Positions 8,838 to 17,750 are shown, counted from the stretch's first letter. The stretch: 64,000 nucleotides of DNA from Alphaproteobacteria bacterium (GCA_020638555.1 JACKII010000002.1:620001-684000); one strand, 5' to 3'. Numbers and translations are program-made. Notes: generated by a model from the letters alone, not told the origin.

Positions 8838-10334
8838 TCAAGGTTCCGGCGTCGCGGTGTTCCGGCCCCGGGCGGTTGCGGCATGGTGCCCCGCGATCCG
8901 GCCGAAGACGCAGCCGCGCATCACGCTGGTGGAGCCGGTATAGGTGCGGTGATAGACGCCCATGGTCTCGCCGGCGGCATAGAGGCCGGGCAGGGGGCGG
9001 CCGTCCATGTCCAGCACCTGCGCATCCGGGTTCACCTTCAGGCCGCCGAAGGTGAAGCAGTTGGCGCACATGATCGGCCAGGCGCGCCAGGGGCCGCGGT
9101 CGAGCGGCCGCGCCCAGTTGCTCTTGGCCGGTGCCAGGCCGGGGCGGGTGCGGAGGCCGTCGAGTTCCAAGGGCCGGAAGGCGTCACCGGTCGGCTCCGG
9201 CGGGCAGTGGGCGTTGTAGGCGTCGATGCTGGCGCGCAGGCGGTCGGGGTCGAGGCCCAGCCTGGCCGCGAGTTGCTCCAGCGTTTCCGCCTCGATCGGC
9301 GGCTGGTCCGAGCGCACGCCCAGGCGCCAGTTGGGCACGTCGTCGAGCCGGCCGTCGTGGATGACGTAGGCCAGGCCCTTTTTCTGGGTCAGGATATCGC
9401 GGGTGATGGCCTCGTAGCAGGCATCCGCGGTGGCCGGTGCCTCGTCGGTAAAACGGTCGCCGTCGAGGTTGACGAGCAGGCCATAGTTGAACGTGACCAC
9501 CGCCGCCTCGATGGCGCCGGAGCGCGGGTCGACCGGCTGGGCGTGGAAACTGCCGAAGTCGCCGCCGGGCGCCGCCCCCAGGTCCAGCGCCATGCGGATA
9601 CCCTCGCCGCGGTTGAAATAGCCGCCCTTGGCGATGGGGCGGATCCATTGCGCGGTGGGGCCGCAATAGCGCGCCAGCATCTCCGCATTGCCCTCGAAGC
9701 CGCCGGAGGCGAGCACGACCGACCTGCCGCGATATTCGGTGCGGCCGCCGGGGCCCTGCGCCCGGACTCCGACGACGCGGCCGGCCTCGTCCTGGATCAG
9801 GCCCTTGGCCGTGGTCTCGTAATGGATGGTGACCTGGGACGCGCCTTCGGTCTCGCACCAGGTCGCCAGTGCCTCCACCAGCGCCCAGCCGCCGCCGACC
9901 GGCGCCAGGCGCGAGGTGGAGACGGTCAGGAAATAGATCGGCAGATAGTCGAACCTCGCACCCTTGCTCTCCAGCCAACGCACGGCCGGGCCGGCGCCGT
10001 CGCCCCAGGCCTCGATCAGGGCCGGGTCGAGCGCGGGCTGGGCGCGCAGCAGCGGCGACCACTCCGCATAGGGGCGGGCATAGTCCTTGGTCACTTCGGG
10101 GTCGAGATAGCCGGCCGCGTTCTCCGCCAGCCGCTCGGCAAAGTCGTCGGCGATGGTGTCGTGGTCCTTCATGCGCCAGAAGGACTCGGTGTAGCGCGTG
10201 TTGCCGCCGCGGTCGTTCCGGGGCGCCCGTTCCAGCACATGGACGGTCGCGCCCGCCTCGGCGGCGGACACGGCGGCGGAGAGGCCGGCAATGCCGCAGC
10301 CGACCACGATGACGTCTGCCGTGTGCGTTTCCAT
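8838..10334 (-). CDS. FAD-dependent tricarballylate dehydrogenase / fumarate-reductase-like flavoprotein
   Basis: This 498-residue flavoprotein belongs to the succinate dehydrogenase/fumarate reductase family, closest in layout to tricarballylate dehydrogenase TcuA and soluble ketosteroid-dehydrogenase-like enzymes. It has an N-terminal dinucleotide fold (DVIVVGCGIAGLSAAV), the RGGNTRYTESFWR flavin loop, SVVLASGGFEGNAEM and the C-terminal FTFGGLKVNPDAQVLD and PGLYAAGET motifs. The ATG at 10334 is chosen because AAGGA precedes it, although the frame stays open further upstream. No TcuB partner is adjacent. The substrate is unknown. Confidence 0.85.
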   Translation of the reverse strand: METHTADVIVVGCGIAGLSAAVSAAEAGATVHVLERAPRNDRGGNTRYTESFWRMKDHDTIADDFAERLAENAAGYLDPEVTKDYARPYAEWSPLLRAQPALDPALIEAWGDGAGPAVRWLESKGARFDYLPIYFLTVSTSRLAPVGGGWALVEALATWCETEGASQVTIHYETTAKGLIQDEAGRVVGVRAQGPGGRTEYRGRSVVLASGGFEGNAEMLARYCGPTAQWIRPIAKGGYFNRGEGIRMALDLGAAPGGDFGSFHAQPVDPRSGAIEAAVVTFNYGLLVNLDGDRFTDEAPATADACYEAITRDILTQKKGLAYVIHDGRLDDVPNWRLGVRSDQPPIEAETLEQLAARLGLDPDRLRASIDAYNAHCPPEPTGDAFRPLELDGLRTRPGLAPAKSNWARPLDRGPWRAWPIMCANCFTFGGLKVNPDAQVLDMDGRPLPGLYAAGETMGVYHRTYTGSTSVMRGCVFGRIAGHHAATARGRNTATPEP

Positions 10335-10429
10335 GCCATTGGTCCTTTTGTCGGTTGCAGGCGGTGATCTTTCCATCCCAGCCGGGTCGCCCTCCGTCAA
10401 GCGCAAGGGCAAGCGCAAGGGCCGGCGCA

Positions 10430-10540
10430 TTCCCGGAAGCGGCGCAGCCGCTATCCGGGACCTCCCGCCGGGCGTGCCGCCCGCATCGCGAGCACGCACG
10501 GCCGGAGGTCCCGGCCCTCGGCTCCGCCTCGGCCGGGAAA
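10430..10540. repeat. Paired inverted REP-like hairpins (BIME-like), family 2
   Basis: Two hairpins stand head to head. The left one is TCCCGG...CCGGGACCTCC (10430-10465). The right one, read on the minus strand, is TTTCCCGGCCGAGGCGGAGC...GCCGGGACCTCC (about 10504-10540). The shared GGGACCTCC/GGAGGTCCC blocks make the pair palindromic. Related single copies lie at 33876-33910 and 53931-53987. The pair lies between two minus-strand genes. A short GCGCAAGGGCAA tandem lies just upstream. Confidence 0.7.
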
Positions 10541-10551
10541 GCGGGGAGGGG

Positions 10552-12195
10552 CTAGGCCGCTTCCGGCAGGATGACCGCGTCGGGGGCGGCCTTGTCCAGG
10601 ATCATGTCGGCGGCTTTCTCGCCGATCATCAGCGTCGCGGCGTTCAGATTGGCCGACAGCATCATCGGCATGATCGAGGCATCGGCGACGCGCAACCCCT
10701 CCAGCCCATGGACGCGCAACCGGTCGTCGACCACCGCGGTCGGGTCGGTCGGCGGCGCCATGCGGCAGGTGCCCATCAGGTGGAAGGTGGTGGTGCCGCG
10801 TTCCTTGGCGAACGCCAGCAACTCGTCGTCGCTCTGGGCGTCCGCGCCGGGAAACTCCTCGCGCTCGAAATAGCGCAGCATCGGCGGGGTTTGCAGCAAT
10901 TGCCGGGCGAGGCGCATTCCGCCCAGCAACACCTGCCGGTCCATTTCGTCCGCCAGATAATTGGGCTGGATTTCCGGCGCCTCGAAGGGATTGGCAGACC
11001 GGGCGAGCAGGTGGCCGCTGCTCTCCGGCCGCTGCTGCCAGGGCGCGCAGGTGACGGCCGGGAAATCGTCGAGCTGGCTTTGCACGCCTTCCTTGTAGCT
11101 GGCGGGCGTGAAGGTCATTTGCAGGTCGTTGCCGTCCACCGCGGGGTGGCTCTTCCAGAAGCAATGCACCAGCGACGGGCAGAGGCCGAGAATGCTGGGC
11201 TGGCCGGTGAAATACTTCAACGCCTCGCCCATCAGGCCCAGGCCGCGCGATTTCTCGTTGATGGTCCAGGTGTTCTTGACCCGCGCCACCATGCGCACGG
11301 CGTAGTGGTCGCGCAGGTTGCGGCCAACGCCCTTGAGCGCGTGCCGCACCTCGACGCCGATGCGTTTCAGGTGCTCCGGATCGCCGATGCCACTCAGTTG
11401 CAGCAGTTGTGGCGAGTTCACGACACCGCCGGACAGGATCACCTCCCGGCGCGCGCTCACCCGTTTGCGCGCGCCGCCCTGGGCGTATTCCACGCCGACG
11501 GCGCGCTTGCCCTCGAACAGGATTTGAGTGGCGTGCGCGTGGGTGATGACCTGGAGGTTCGGGCGGCTCATGGCCGGATGCAGGAAGGCGCGGGCGGCGG
11601 ACATGCGCCGGCCCTTGTAGATCGCGCGTTGGAAATAGCCGACGCCGTCCTGGCTCTCGCCGTTGTAGTCGGGGTTGCGCGGGATGCCCATGCCGACGGC
11701 ACCCTCGATAAACGCCTCGCAAAGCTCGTGCTTCCAGGGCGTGTCGGTGACGACGAAGCTGCCGGACTTGCCGCGGAAGGTGTCGTCGCCGGGGCCGTCC
11801 TTGCGCTCGGTGCGCTTGAAATAGGGCAGGATGTCGGCATAGCCCCAGCCGCGATTGCCGCGCTGGGCCCAGCCGTCATAGTCGGCCCGCTGGCCGCGGT
11901 TATAGATATGGCCGTTGATCGAGGACGAGCCGCCCAGCGTCTTGCCGCGCGGGGCGGCGATGCGGCGGCCGCCGGTCCACTCGCTGGGTTCGGCGGAATA
12001 GAGCCAGTTCACGCTCTTGTCGGTCAGCGTCTTCATGAAGCCGGCCGGGATGTGCACGAACGGGTTGGTGTCCTTGCCGCCGGCCTCCAGCACGCAGACC
12101 GAGTGCTTGCCGTCGGCGGAGAGCCGGTTCGCCAGCACGCAGCCGGCCGAGCCGGCGCCGACAATGACATAGTCGAAGGTGGAGGTGTCGGTCAT
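10552..12195 (-). CDS. GMC-family oxidoreductase (choline dehydrogenase-like)
   Basis: This is a 547-residue FAD-dependent glucose-methanol-choline oxidoreductase, the family that oxidises alcohols to aldehydes. It opens with the ADP-binding fold DYVIVGAGSAGCVLANRLS and has the GMC signatures RGKTLGGSSSINGHIYNRG and VILSGGVVNSPQLLQLSGIG. The conserved catalytic His region is TFHLMGTCRMAP, and the C-terminus is VADASIMPMMLSANLNAATLMIGEKAAD. Length and motifs fit choline dehydrogenase, but related alcohol dehydrogenases are indistinguishable here. No betB or betI lies nearby, so a betaine role is not supported. Confidence 0.88.
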   Translation of the reverse strand: MTDTSTFDYVIVGAGSAGCVLANRLSADGKHSVCVLEAGGKDTNPFVHIPAGFMKTLTDKSVNWLYSAEPSEWTGGRRIAAPRGKTLGGSSSINGHIYNRGQRADYDGWAQRGNRGWGYADILPYFKRTERKDGPGDDTFRGKSGSFVVTDTPWKHELCEAFIEGAVGMGIPRNPDYNGESQDGVGYFQRAIYKGRRMSAARAFLHPAMSRPNLQVITHAHATQILFEGKRAVGVEYAQGGARKRVSARREVILSGGVVNSPQLLQLSGIGDPEHLKRIGVEVRHALKGVGRNLRDHYAVRMVARVKNTWTINEKSRGLGLMGEALKYFTGQPSILGLCPSLVHCFWKSHPAVDGNDLQMTFTPASYKEGVQSQLDDFPAVTCAPWQQRPESSGHLLARSANPFEAPEIQPNYLADEMDRQVLLGGMRLARQLLQTPPMLRYFEREEFPGADAQSDDELLAFAKERGTTTFHLMGTCRMAPPTDPTAVVDDRLRVHGLEGLRVADASIMPMMLSANLNAATLMIGEKAADMILDKAAPDAVILPEAA

Positions 12196-12246
12196 GGTCT
12201 TGCTGAGACTTTCAAAGGCGCGTCGTCATGGCGTGTACAACCGTGT

Positions 12247-12352
12247 CGTCATTGCGAGCCGGCGTGGCGGGCGTGGCAATCCAGCATCGCCATCCGGTCG
12301 GACCCTGGCACTCCCTGGATTGCTTCGTCGCCTCCGGCTCCTCGCAATGACG
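12247..12352. repeat. Inverted-repeat element of the GTCATTGCGAG type
   Basis: The 106-bp element has imperfect inverted ends: CGTCATTGCGAGCC at the left and CTCGCAATGACG at the right, with an inner GGCAATCCAG / CTGGATTGCTTCG pair. Elements with these ends are widespread, non-coding and MITE-like in many Gram-negative genomes. It lies between the GMC gene and the aminotransferase gene, both on the minus strand. It could fold into a long hairpin in their shared transcript. Confidence 0.75.
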
Positions 12353-12375
12353 CCGGAGGGGAGGGAGGCGACAGG

Positions 12376-13554
12376 TCAGGCCGGTCCGGCATTGCCGGTC
12401 AGCACCGTCATCGCCGCGTCGACGCCGCCCTTGGCATGCGGCACGCCGGCCAGCCCCAGCCCCATTTCCACGTTCGCGAGCGTGCCCATCAGCATGCTGT
12501 CGTTGAAATCGCCCAGATGGCCGATGCGGAACACCCGGCCCTTGACCTTGCCGAGGCCGTTGCCGAGCGACATGTCGAACCGGTCCAGCACCACCTTGCG
12601 GAAGGCGTCGGCGTCGTGGCCCTCCGGCAGGCGGACCGCGGTGAGCACGTTGGAATAGTCCAGCGGCTCCCGGCACTGCACCTCCAGCCCCCAGGCCTGC
12701 ACGGCGCGGCGGGTGGCCTCGCCATGGCGGGCGTGGCGGGCGAAGACGTTGGCCAGGCCCTCGGCCTCCAGCATGGCGATGGCCTCTTTCAGGCCATAGA
12801 GCAGGTTGGTGTTCGGCGTGTAGGGGAAATAGCCGGTCTCGTTCAGGTCCAGCATCGGCCGCCAGTCCCAGTAGGAGACCGCGAAGCCGGCGCTCTTGCG
12901 CGCCTCCAGCGCCCGCGGCGACAGCGCGTTGAAGCTGATCCCCGGCGGCAGCATCAGGCCCTTCTGCGAGCCGGAGACGCTGACGTCCACGCCCCATTCG
13001 TCGTGGCGGTAGTCCATGGAGCCGAGGCCGCTGATCGTGTCCACCAGGAACAGCGCCCCGTGCCCGGCGGCGTCGATGGCCTTGCGCACCTCGGCAATGC
13101 GCGACGTGGCGCCGGTGGAGGTCTCGTTGTGGACGCAGCAGACGGCCTTGATCTCGCCCTTGGTATCGGCCTTGAGCGCGGCTTCCACCTGCTCCGCCAC
13201 GACGCCGCGGCGCCAGTCGCCCGGCAGGAATTCCGGCTTCAGGCCCAGCCGCTCCGCCAGTTCGCGCCAGAGCGTGGCGAACTGGCCGGTCTCGACCATC
13301 AGCACCCGGTCGCCGGGCGAGAGCGTGTTGACCAGTGCCGCCTCCCACGCGCCCGTGCCGGAGGCGGGATAGATCACGACCGGGTGCCGGGTCTGGAAGA
13401 TGCGGCGAATGCCGGTCAGCACCTCGCGGCCCAACGCGCCGAAGTCCGGCCCGCGATGGTCGATGGTCGGATGGGCGATGGCGTGCAGGATGCGGTCCGG
13501 CACGTTGCTCGGGCCCGGGATTTGCAGGAAATGGCGACCGGCGCGATGGGACAT
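12376..13554 (-). CDS. Serine-glyoxylate-type aminotransferase (class V)
   Basis: This is a 392-residue PLP enzyme of the alanine/serine-glyoxylate aminotransferase family, which converts glyoxylate to glycine using serine or alanine. It starts FLQIPGPSNVPDRILHAI and has PASGTGAWEAALVNTLSPGD (phosphate binding), VHNETSTGATS, and the PLP-binding lysine in SGSQKGLMLPPG near residue 200. These blocks match methylotroph SgaA-like sequences closely. The ATG at 13554 is chosen because GGAGG lies 10 bases upstream; the open frame beyond it has no family similarity. Whether it serves the serine cycle or photorespiration-like salvage is not shown. Confidence 0.87.
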   Translation of the reverse strand: MSHRAGRHFLQIPGPSNVPDRILHAIAHPTIDHRGPDFGALGREVLTGIRRIFQTRHPVVIYPASGTGAWEAALVNTLSPGDRVLMVETGQFATLWRELAERLGLKPEFLPGDWRRGVVAEQVEAALKADTKGEIKAVCCVHNETSTGATSRIAEVRKAIDAAGHGALFLVDTISGLGSMDYRHDEWGVDVSVSGSQKGLMLPPGISFNALSPRALEARKSAGFAVSYWDWRPMLDLNETGYFPYTPNTNLLYGLKEAIAMLEAEGLANVFARHARHGEATRRAVQAWGLEVQCREPLDYSNVLTAVRLPEGHDADAFRKVVLDRFDMSLGNGLGKVKGRVFRIGHLGDFNDSMLMGTLANVEMGLGLAGVPHAKGGVDAAMTVLTGNAGPA

Positions 13555-13668
13555 GAAGCGGGAGACCTCCGACAAAGACGCTTGCCGGGCAGGCAGCACG
13601 GCGCTTAAAGCCCTGTCAATCGTTCTGGTACCCGCCACCCCGCTTTTTGCGCATCCCGGAGCCCGCCC

Positions 13669-14826
13669 ATGGCCCACGATCCCCGAGACTGGCACCCCGA
13701 CACCCTGGCCGCCCAGGCCCTGCACCGGTTGCAGGAGGACACTGGCGGCGTGATCCCCGGCTGGCAGCCGGCCACCACCTTCGCCCGCCGCAGCCAGGAT
13801 TACGATTTGACGGCGCCGGGTTATGTCTATGGCCGCGCCGACAACGCCAATGTGCGCCTGGCCGAGGAGATCATCGCCGGGCTGGAAGGCGGGCAATCCT
13901 GCCGGCTGTTTCCGAGCGGCCTGGCGGCCATCGCGGCGCTGTTCCGCTCGCTGCCGGCGGGGAGCCATGTGGCGGTGCAGGATTCCGGCTATTTCGGCAC
14001 CCTGAAATGGCTGCGCGACAATGCGGAGCGGCTGGGCCTGGCGCTCAGCTTCTTCGCCACCGGCGACCTGCGCGCATTGGAAGCGGCGCTGCGGCCCGGC
14101 GAGACGGCGCTGGTGTGGATCGAGACGCCGGCCAATCCGCTCTGGACCGTGACCGATATCGCCGCGGCCGCGGACCTGGCGCACGGGGCGGGCGCGGTGC
14201 TGGCGGTGGACGCGACCGTGATGACGCCGGTGCTGTGCCGGCCGCTGGGGCTGGGGGCGGACCTGGTGTTTCACTCCGCCACCAAATACCTGAACGGCCA
14301 TTCCGACGTGCTGGCCGGCGCCCTGGTCACGAACACGCCGGGGGCCGCGCTCTGGCAGGCGGTGGAGGTCGAGCGTCACGGCTCCGGCCCGATCCTGGGG
14401 GCGTTCGAGGCCTGGCTGCTGGTGCGCGGCATGCGCACGGTGCATTTGCGGGTGCGGCAAGCCTCGGCCGTGGCGCAGGTGCTGGCCGAACGGCTGGCGG
14501 CACATCCCAAGGTGGAGGTGGTGCGCTATCCGGGCCTGGCGGGCGATCCCGGCCACGGGGTCTCCGCCCGGCAGATGCAGGGCGGGTTCGGCGGCATGCT
14601 ATCGTTCGACGTGGCCGGCGGCGCGGAGGCGGCGCTGCGGGTGGTGAGCCGCCTGCGCCTGATCATTCCGGCCACCAGCCTGGGCGGAGTGGAAAGCCTG
14701 ATCGAGCACCGGGCGACGGTGGAGGGGCCGCATTCGGATGTGCCGAAGGGCCTGCTCCGCCTCTCCGTCGGCGTCGAGGATGCGGACGACCTCTGGGCCG
14801 ATCTGGAACAGGCGCTGTCGGGCTAG
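13669..14826 (+). CDS. Cys/Met-metabolism PLP enzyme (cystathionine gamma-synthase/lyase family)
   Basis: This 385-residue PLP enzyme belongs to the family that includes cystathionine gamma-synthase, gamma-lyase and O-acetylhomoserine sulfhydrylase. Visible motifs are TTFARRSQDYD, the phosphate-site loop SGLAAIAALFRSLPAG, WIETPANPLWTVTD, and the Schiff-base lysine in HSATKYLNGHSDVLAG near residue 205. The C-terminal substrate loop reads ATSLGGVESLIEHRA. Specificity within the family is not decidable. GGAG lies 8 bases before the ATG. It diverges from the aminotransferase gene. Confidence 0.9.
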   Translation: MAHDPRDWHPDTLAAQALHRLQEDTGGVIPGWQPATTFARRSQDYDLTAPGYVYGRADNANVRLAEEIIAGLEGGQSCRLFPSGLAAIAALFRSLPAGSHVAVQDSGYFGTLKWLRDNAERLGLALSFFATGDLRALEAALRPGETALVWIETPANPLWTVTDIAAAADLAHGAGAVLAVDATVMTPVLCRPLGLGADLVFHSATKYLNGHSDVLAGALVTNTPGAALWQAVEVERHGSGPILGAFEAWLLVRGMRTVHLRVRQASAVAQVLAERLAAHPKVEVVRYPGLAGDPGHGVSARQMQGGFGGMLSFDVAGGAEAALRVVSRLRLIIPATSLGGVESLIEHRATVEGPHSDVPKGLLRLSVGVEDADDLWADLEQALSG

Positions 14827-14829
14827 CGT

Positions 14830-14928
14830 GCGTTCGGTCCTGGTTGAGCCACTCTCCCGCCCCACCTCCCGCGCAAGCGGGGACAGGGAAGATGGGTTGG
14901 TGCGCCAGCAGGAAAAGAGTCCGCTCCA
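14830..14928. repeat. Dispersed intergenic repeat, family 1, copy B
   Basis: This is the second copy of the element at 5005-5089. It shares GCGTTCGGT, GGTTGAGCCACT, CTCCCGCG-AAGCGGG and GGAAAAGA-TCCGCTC in the same order. The hairpin is CCCGC-GCAA-GCGGG, so the loop differs from copy A but is still GNRA-type. Like copy A it fills a gap between convergent genes. Confidence 0.75.
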
Positions 14929-14934
14929 GCGCCC

Positions 14935-15171
14935 TCAGCCCTCGCACTCCAGCGTGACGGTTTCCTCCAGCAAGGCGTAGAGGCTGTTGGGTTCGCCGTG
15001 CCGGAACAGCGGTGGCGGGTTGTCGTTTCCGGCGCCGGTGCGCTTTGCCTCGACCGGGCGGCGACAGACAATGCTCGCGACCGCGTTGCCATATTCGACG
15101 GCGCCGATGCCGCCATAGTCCAGATTGTCGTTATCGAACCAGATGAAATGGGCCATCACAACAACTCCCAT
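14935..15171 (-). CDS. Small protein of unknown function
   Basis: The 78-codon frame begins MGVVVMAHFIWFDNDN and ends EETVTLECEG. I do not recognise a family. The protein is acidic, has no membrane segment or signal peptide, and contains one Cys pair separated by many residues. Either ATG (15171, or 15156 preceded by GGGAG) could be the start. It converges with the PLP-enzyme gene across repeat copy B. It lies about 130 bases upstream of the P-type ATPase terminus on the same strand. Confidence 0.5.
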   Translation of the reverse strand: MGVVVMAHFIWFDNDNLDYGGIGAVEYGNAVASIVCRRPVEAKRTGAGNDNPPPLFRHGEPNSLYALLEETVTLECEG

Positions 15172-15247
15172 GACCTTTGCCTCTCATGGATGTAGGGGCT
15201 GGGAGCCGGTTCGGTTTGTGAAATGCGTCACTGATTTGGCGAGATTT

Positions 15248-15286
15248 TCCGGATCCCCCGAGGCGCAGTCCGCCTCGGGGTCCGGA
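15248..15286. terminator. Long intergenic hairpin after the P-type ATPase gene
   Basis: A nearly perfect stem of about 17 pairs, TCCGGATCCCCCGAGGCG / CGCCTCGGGGTCCGGA with loop CAGTC, lies 14 bases beyond the ATPase stop on the minus strand. The only T-rich flank is on the plus-strand side, so it is a terminator-like or RNA-stabilising hairpin rather than a textbook terminator. Confidence 0.55.
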
Positions 15287-15299
15287 TTTCCATCGATTT

Positions 15300-17750
15300 T
15301 CAGGCGTTTCGGCCTGACGGCCCGTGGTTCGCCCCATGGTTCGCCCCGTGGTTCGCCAGGTGCCCCACCATGCGCCGCATGGCGAGGGCGACCGCGCTTT
15401 CGACCGGTAGCCAGGCCAGGGCGTAAGCCCAGACCGCCAGGGCGTAGGGCCAGCCGATCGGCGTCACGAACAGGCCATAGACGGCGATGAGCGTGCCGGC
15501 GACCTGGGTCAGCTCGCAGGTCCAGAACAGGCGGCCGCTGGGCCAGGGGCGGTTCCAGAACCACCGCTGGTTGCGGGTGACATAGATGGTCAGATGGCCG
15601 GCGACCAGAAGCTTCAGGAAGATGACGGTCTGGATCGTCTCGCGCGGGAGTTGCAGCACCCGGTCGGCAAACCAGAACAGCAGGAAGGTCTCCGCCACCC
15701 CCATCAGGCCGATGGCGGCGGCCACGATCAGCACGCGGCGCATATCCCAGCGCAGCGGCCGCGCCGCCACCGTGGCGTTGTCGTAGGCGATCATCATGAT
15801 CGGGAAGTCGTTCAGCAGCGCCAGCAACACGATCATGACCGCCGTGACCGGATAGAAGTCGAAAATCAGGATCGACAGCGTCATGAACACCAGCACGCGG
15901 ATCGTCTCGGCGATGCGGAAGGTGGCGTAGCTGGTCATGCGCTCGAAAATGCGCCGCGCCTCCTCGATCGCCGCGGTGATGACCGAGAGGCCGGTTCCCG
16001 TCAGCACCACGTCGGCCGCAGCGCGCGCGGCGTCGGTGGCGCCGCTGACGGCGATGCCCGCGTCGGCCTGTTTCAGCGCCGGCGCGTCGTTCACACCGTC
16101 GCCGGTCATCGCCACGATGTGATTGTTCGACTGCAAGGCCCGGACGATGTTGAACTTGTGCTCCGGCAGGACCCGGGCAACCCCGTCGGCGCCCTCGATC
16201 CGGCGGGCGACATCGCCGTCGCCGTCGAACATCTGGTCCGCCGACACGATATTGCCGCCAAGCCCCAGCTTGCCGGCGATCTGGCGGGCGATGGCGTCGT
16301 GGTCGCCGGTGATCATCTTGATCGAAACGCCCATTTGCTGGGCCGTGGCGATGGTGGCCGCGGCGTCCTCCCGCGGCGGGTCGAAGATCGGGATCAGGCC
16401 CAGGAACCGCCACTCGCCGTCGCCGTCCCGGCGGGCTGCGCCCAGCGCCCGGTAGCCGCTTTGGCCCAGGGCTTCCACCGCGTCCTCGACGCGTTTGCGC
16501 TCGCCGCCCTGCAAGGCGACCAGGTCGAGGATGACCTGCGGTGCGCCCTTGCTGAAGCGGAAGGTCCGGCCGTCTTTCGTCGCTGCCACTTCCGTGCGCT
16601 TCGAGATCGGGTCGAACGGCCTGAACGCGGTGATCGCGAAGCCGCTTTCGTCATCGGTCCGGCCGCCGTCGGCCGCGAGCACGGCGGCGTCGATGGCATC
16701 CGGGTCTTCGCGATTGCTGGCCATGCGCGCCGCCAGCATCAGGGCGGCGGCGTCGGTTCCGGGCTCCGGCCGGAGATCGCCCACGGTCAGTTCGTTGCGG
16801 GTCAGCGTGCCGGTCTTGTCGGCGCAGAGCACATCCACCCCGGCCAGTTCCTCGACGGAGACGAGGCGCGAGACGATGGCCTTCATGCGCGCCAGGCTTT
16901 CGGCGCCGACGGCCATGGTGACCGACAGGACGGTCGGCAGGGCGACCGGGATCGCCGCCACCGTCAGGATCAGGCAGAATTTCAGCGTTTGCCAGAACGG
17001 CGTTTCGCGGAACAGCGCCACCAGCAGGATCATCACCACCAGCCCGATGGTGGTGATGATGAGGAAGTTTCCGATATTCAGCACCGCCCGCTGGAAATGC
17101 GAGCGGGTCGCCGCCGACTGCACCAGTTGCGCCGTTTTGCCGAAATAGGTGTGCATGCCGGTCTGCGTGACGACGCCGGTCATCTCGCCCAGCTTGACGA
17201 CGGCGCCGGAATACGCGGTATCGCCGGGTTTTTTCTCGACCGGCAGCGACTCGCCGGTCAGGGCCGACTCGTCGGCGCTGAGAAAATCGCCTTCGGCCAG
17301 GTGGATGTCGGCCGGCGTGATATCGCCGAGCTTCAGGTGCACCACGTCGCCGGGCACCAGTTCGCGCGCCGCCAGGGTCTGCCACGTGCCGTCGCGCAAC
17401 ACCCGTGCGGCAGGCGCAAGCCGGGCCTTAAGCGCCTCGATGGCGTTGCCGGCCTTGCGCTCCTGCCAGAAATCGACGCCGGCATTGACCAGCAACATGG
17501 CCATGATGATGGCGAAGTCGGGCCAGTCGCCCAGCACCGCGGACAGGATGGCCGCCGCCTCGATCATCCAGGGGATCGGGGCCCAGAAATACTGCGCCAG
17601 CCGTTCCAGGGGGCTGGTTTTCTTCTCGGCCAGTTCGTTCGGGCCAAACCGCTCCAGGCGCCTTGCGGCTTCCGCCGCGGTCAGGCCCGTGGTGAGATCG
17701 GTATCGGGACTGTCGGCCGCCGCCGCAGGTTCGGCGGTGTCCGGGCTCAT
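15300..17750 (-). CDS. P-type (P3A-like) H+-transporting ATPase
   Basis: This is an 816-residue cation pump of the plasma-membrane proton ATPase class, which couples ATP hydrolysis to ion export. It has an N-terminal cation-ATPase domain (GLTAAEAARRLERFGPNE), the actuator motif ALTGESLPVEKK, the phosphorylation site CADKTGTLTRNELTV near residue 325, and the hinge MTGDGVNDAPALKQADAG. About ten membrane segments flank these, and PVALP lies in the ion path. No CPx heavy-metal motif is present. The C-terminus carries a NHGA tandem repeat. Its ATG overlaps the PhaC-like gene stop (ATGA). Confidence 0.9.
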   Translation of the reverse strand: MSPDTAEPAAAADSPDTDLTTGLTAAEAARRLERFGPNELAEKKTSPLERLAQYFWAPIPWMIEAAAILSAVLGDWPDFAIIMAMLLVNAGVDFWQERKAGNAIEALKARLAPAARVLRDGTWQTLAARELVPGDVVHLKLGDITPADIHLAEGDFLSADESALTGESLPVEKKPGDTAYSGAVVKLGEMTGVVTQTGMHTYFGKTAQLVQSAATRSHFQRAVLNIGNFLIITTIGLVVMILLVALFRETPFWQTLKFCLILTVAAIPVALPTVLSVTMAVGAESLARMKAIVSRLVSVEELAGVDVLCADKTGTLTRNELTVGDLRPEPGTDAAALMLAARMASNREDPDAIDAAVLAADGGRTDDESGFAITAFRPFDPISKRTEVAATKDGRTFRFSKGAPQVILDLVALQGGERKRVEDAVEALGQSGYRALGAARRDGDGEWRFLGLIPIFDPPREDAAATIATAQQMGVSIKMITGDHDAIARQIAGKLGLGGNIVSADQMFDGDGDVARRIEGADGVARVLPEHKFNIVRALQSNNHIVAMTGDGVNDAPALKQADAGIAVSGATDAARAAADVVLTGTGLSVITAAIEEARRIFERMTSYATFRIAETIRVLVFMTLSILIFDFYPVTAVMIVLLALLNDFPIMMIAYDNATVAARPLRWDMRRVLIVAAAIGLMGVAETFLLFWFADRVLQLPRETIQTVIFLKLLVAGHLTIYVTRNQRWFWNRPWPSGRLFWTCELTQVAGTLIAVYGLFVTPIGWPYALAVWAYALAWLPVESAVALAMRRMVGHLANHGANHGANHGPSGRNA
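15322..15358. repeat. 12-bp tandem repeat in the 3' end of the ATPase gene
   Basis: About three copies of GTGGTTCGCCCC / ATGGTTCGCCCC occur in a row. On the coding strand they encode ANHGANHGANHG next to the C-terminus. Multiples of 12 keep the frame, so copy number could vary between strains without breaking the protein. Confidence 0.8.

Noticed and set aside
10198..13608. 1136-codon plus-strand open frame
   Set aside because: It lies antisense to the FAD flavoprotein, GMC oxidoreductase and aminotransferase genes, all with clear family motifs. Its own translation is low-complexity Arg/Ala/Gly/Val sequence without motifs, as expected in GC-rich DNA.
12376..14556. Extended 726-codon form of the aminotransferase
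   Set aside because: The first ~330 codons run antisense to the PLP enzyme gene at 13669-14826 and show no similarity to the family. The ATG at 13554 has a good ribosome-binding site.
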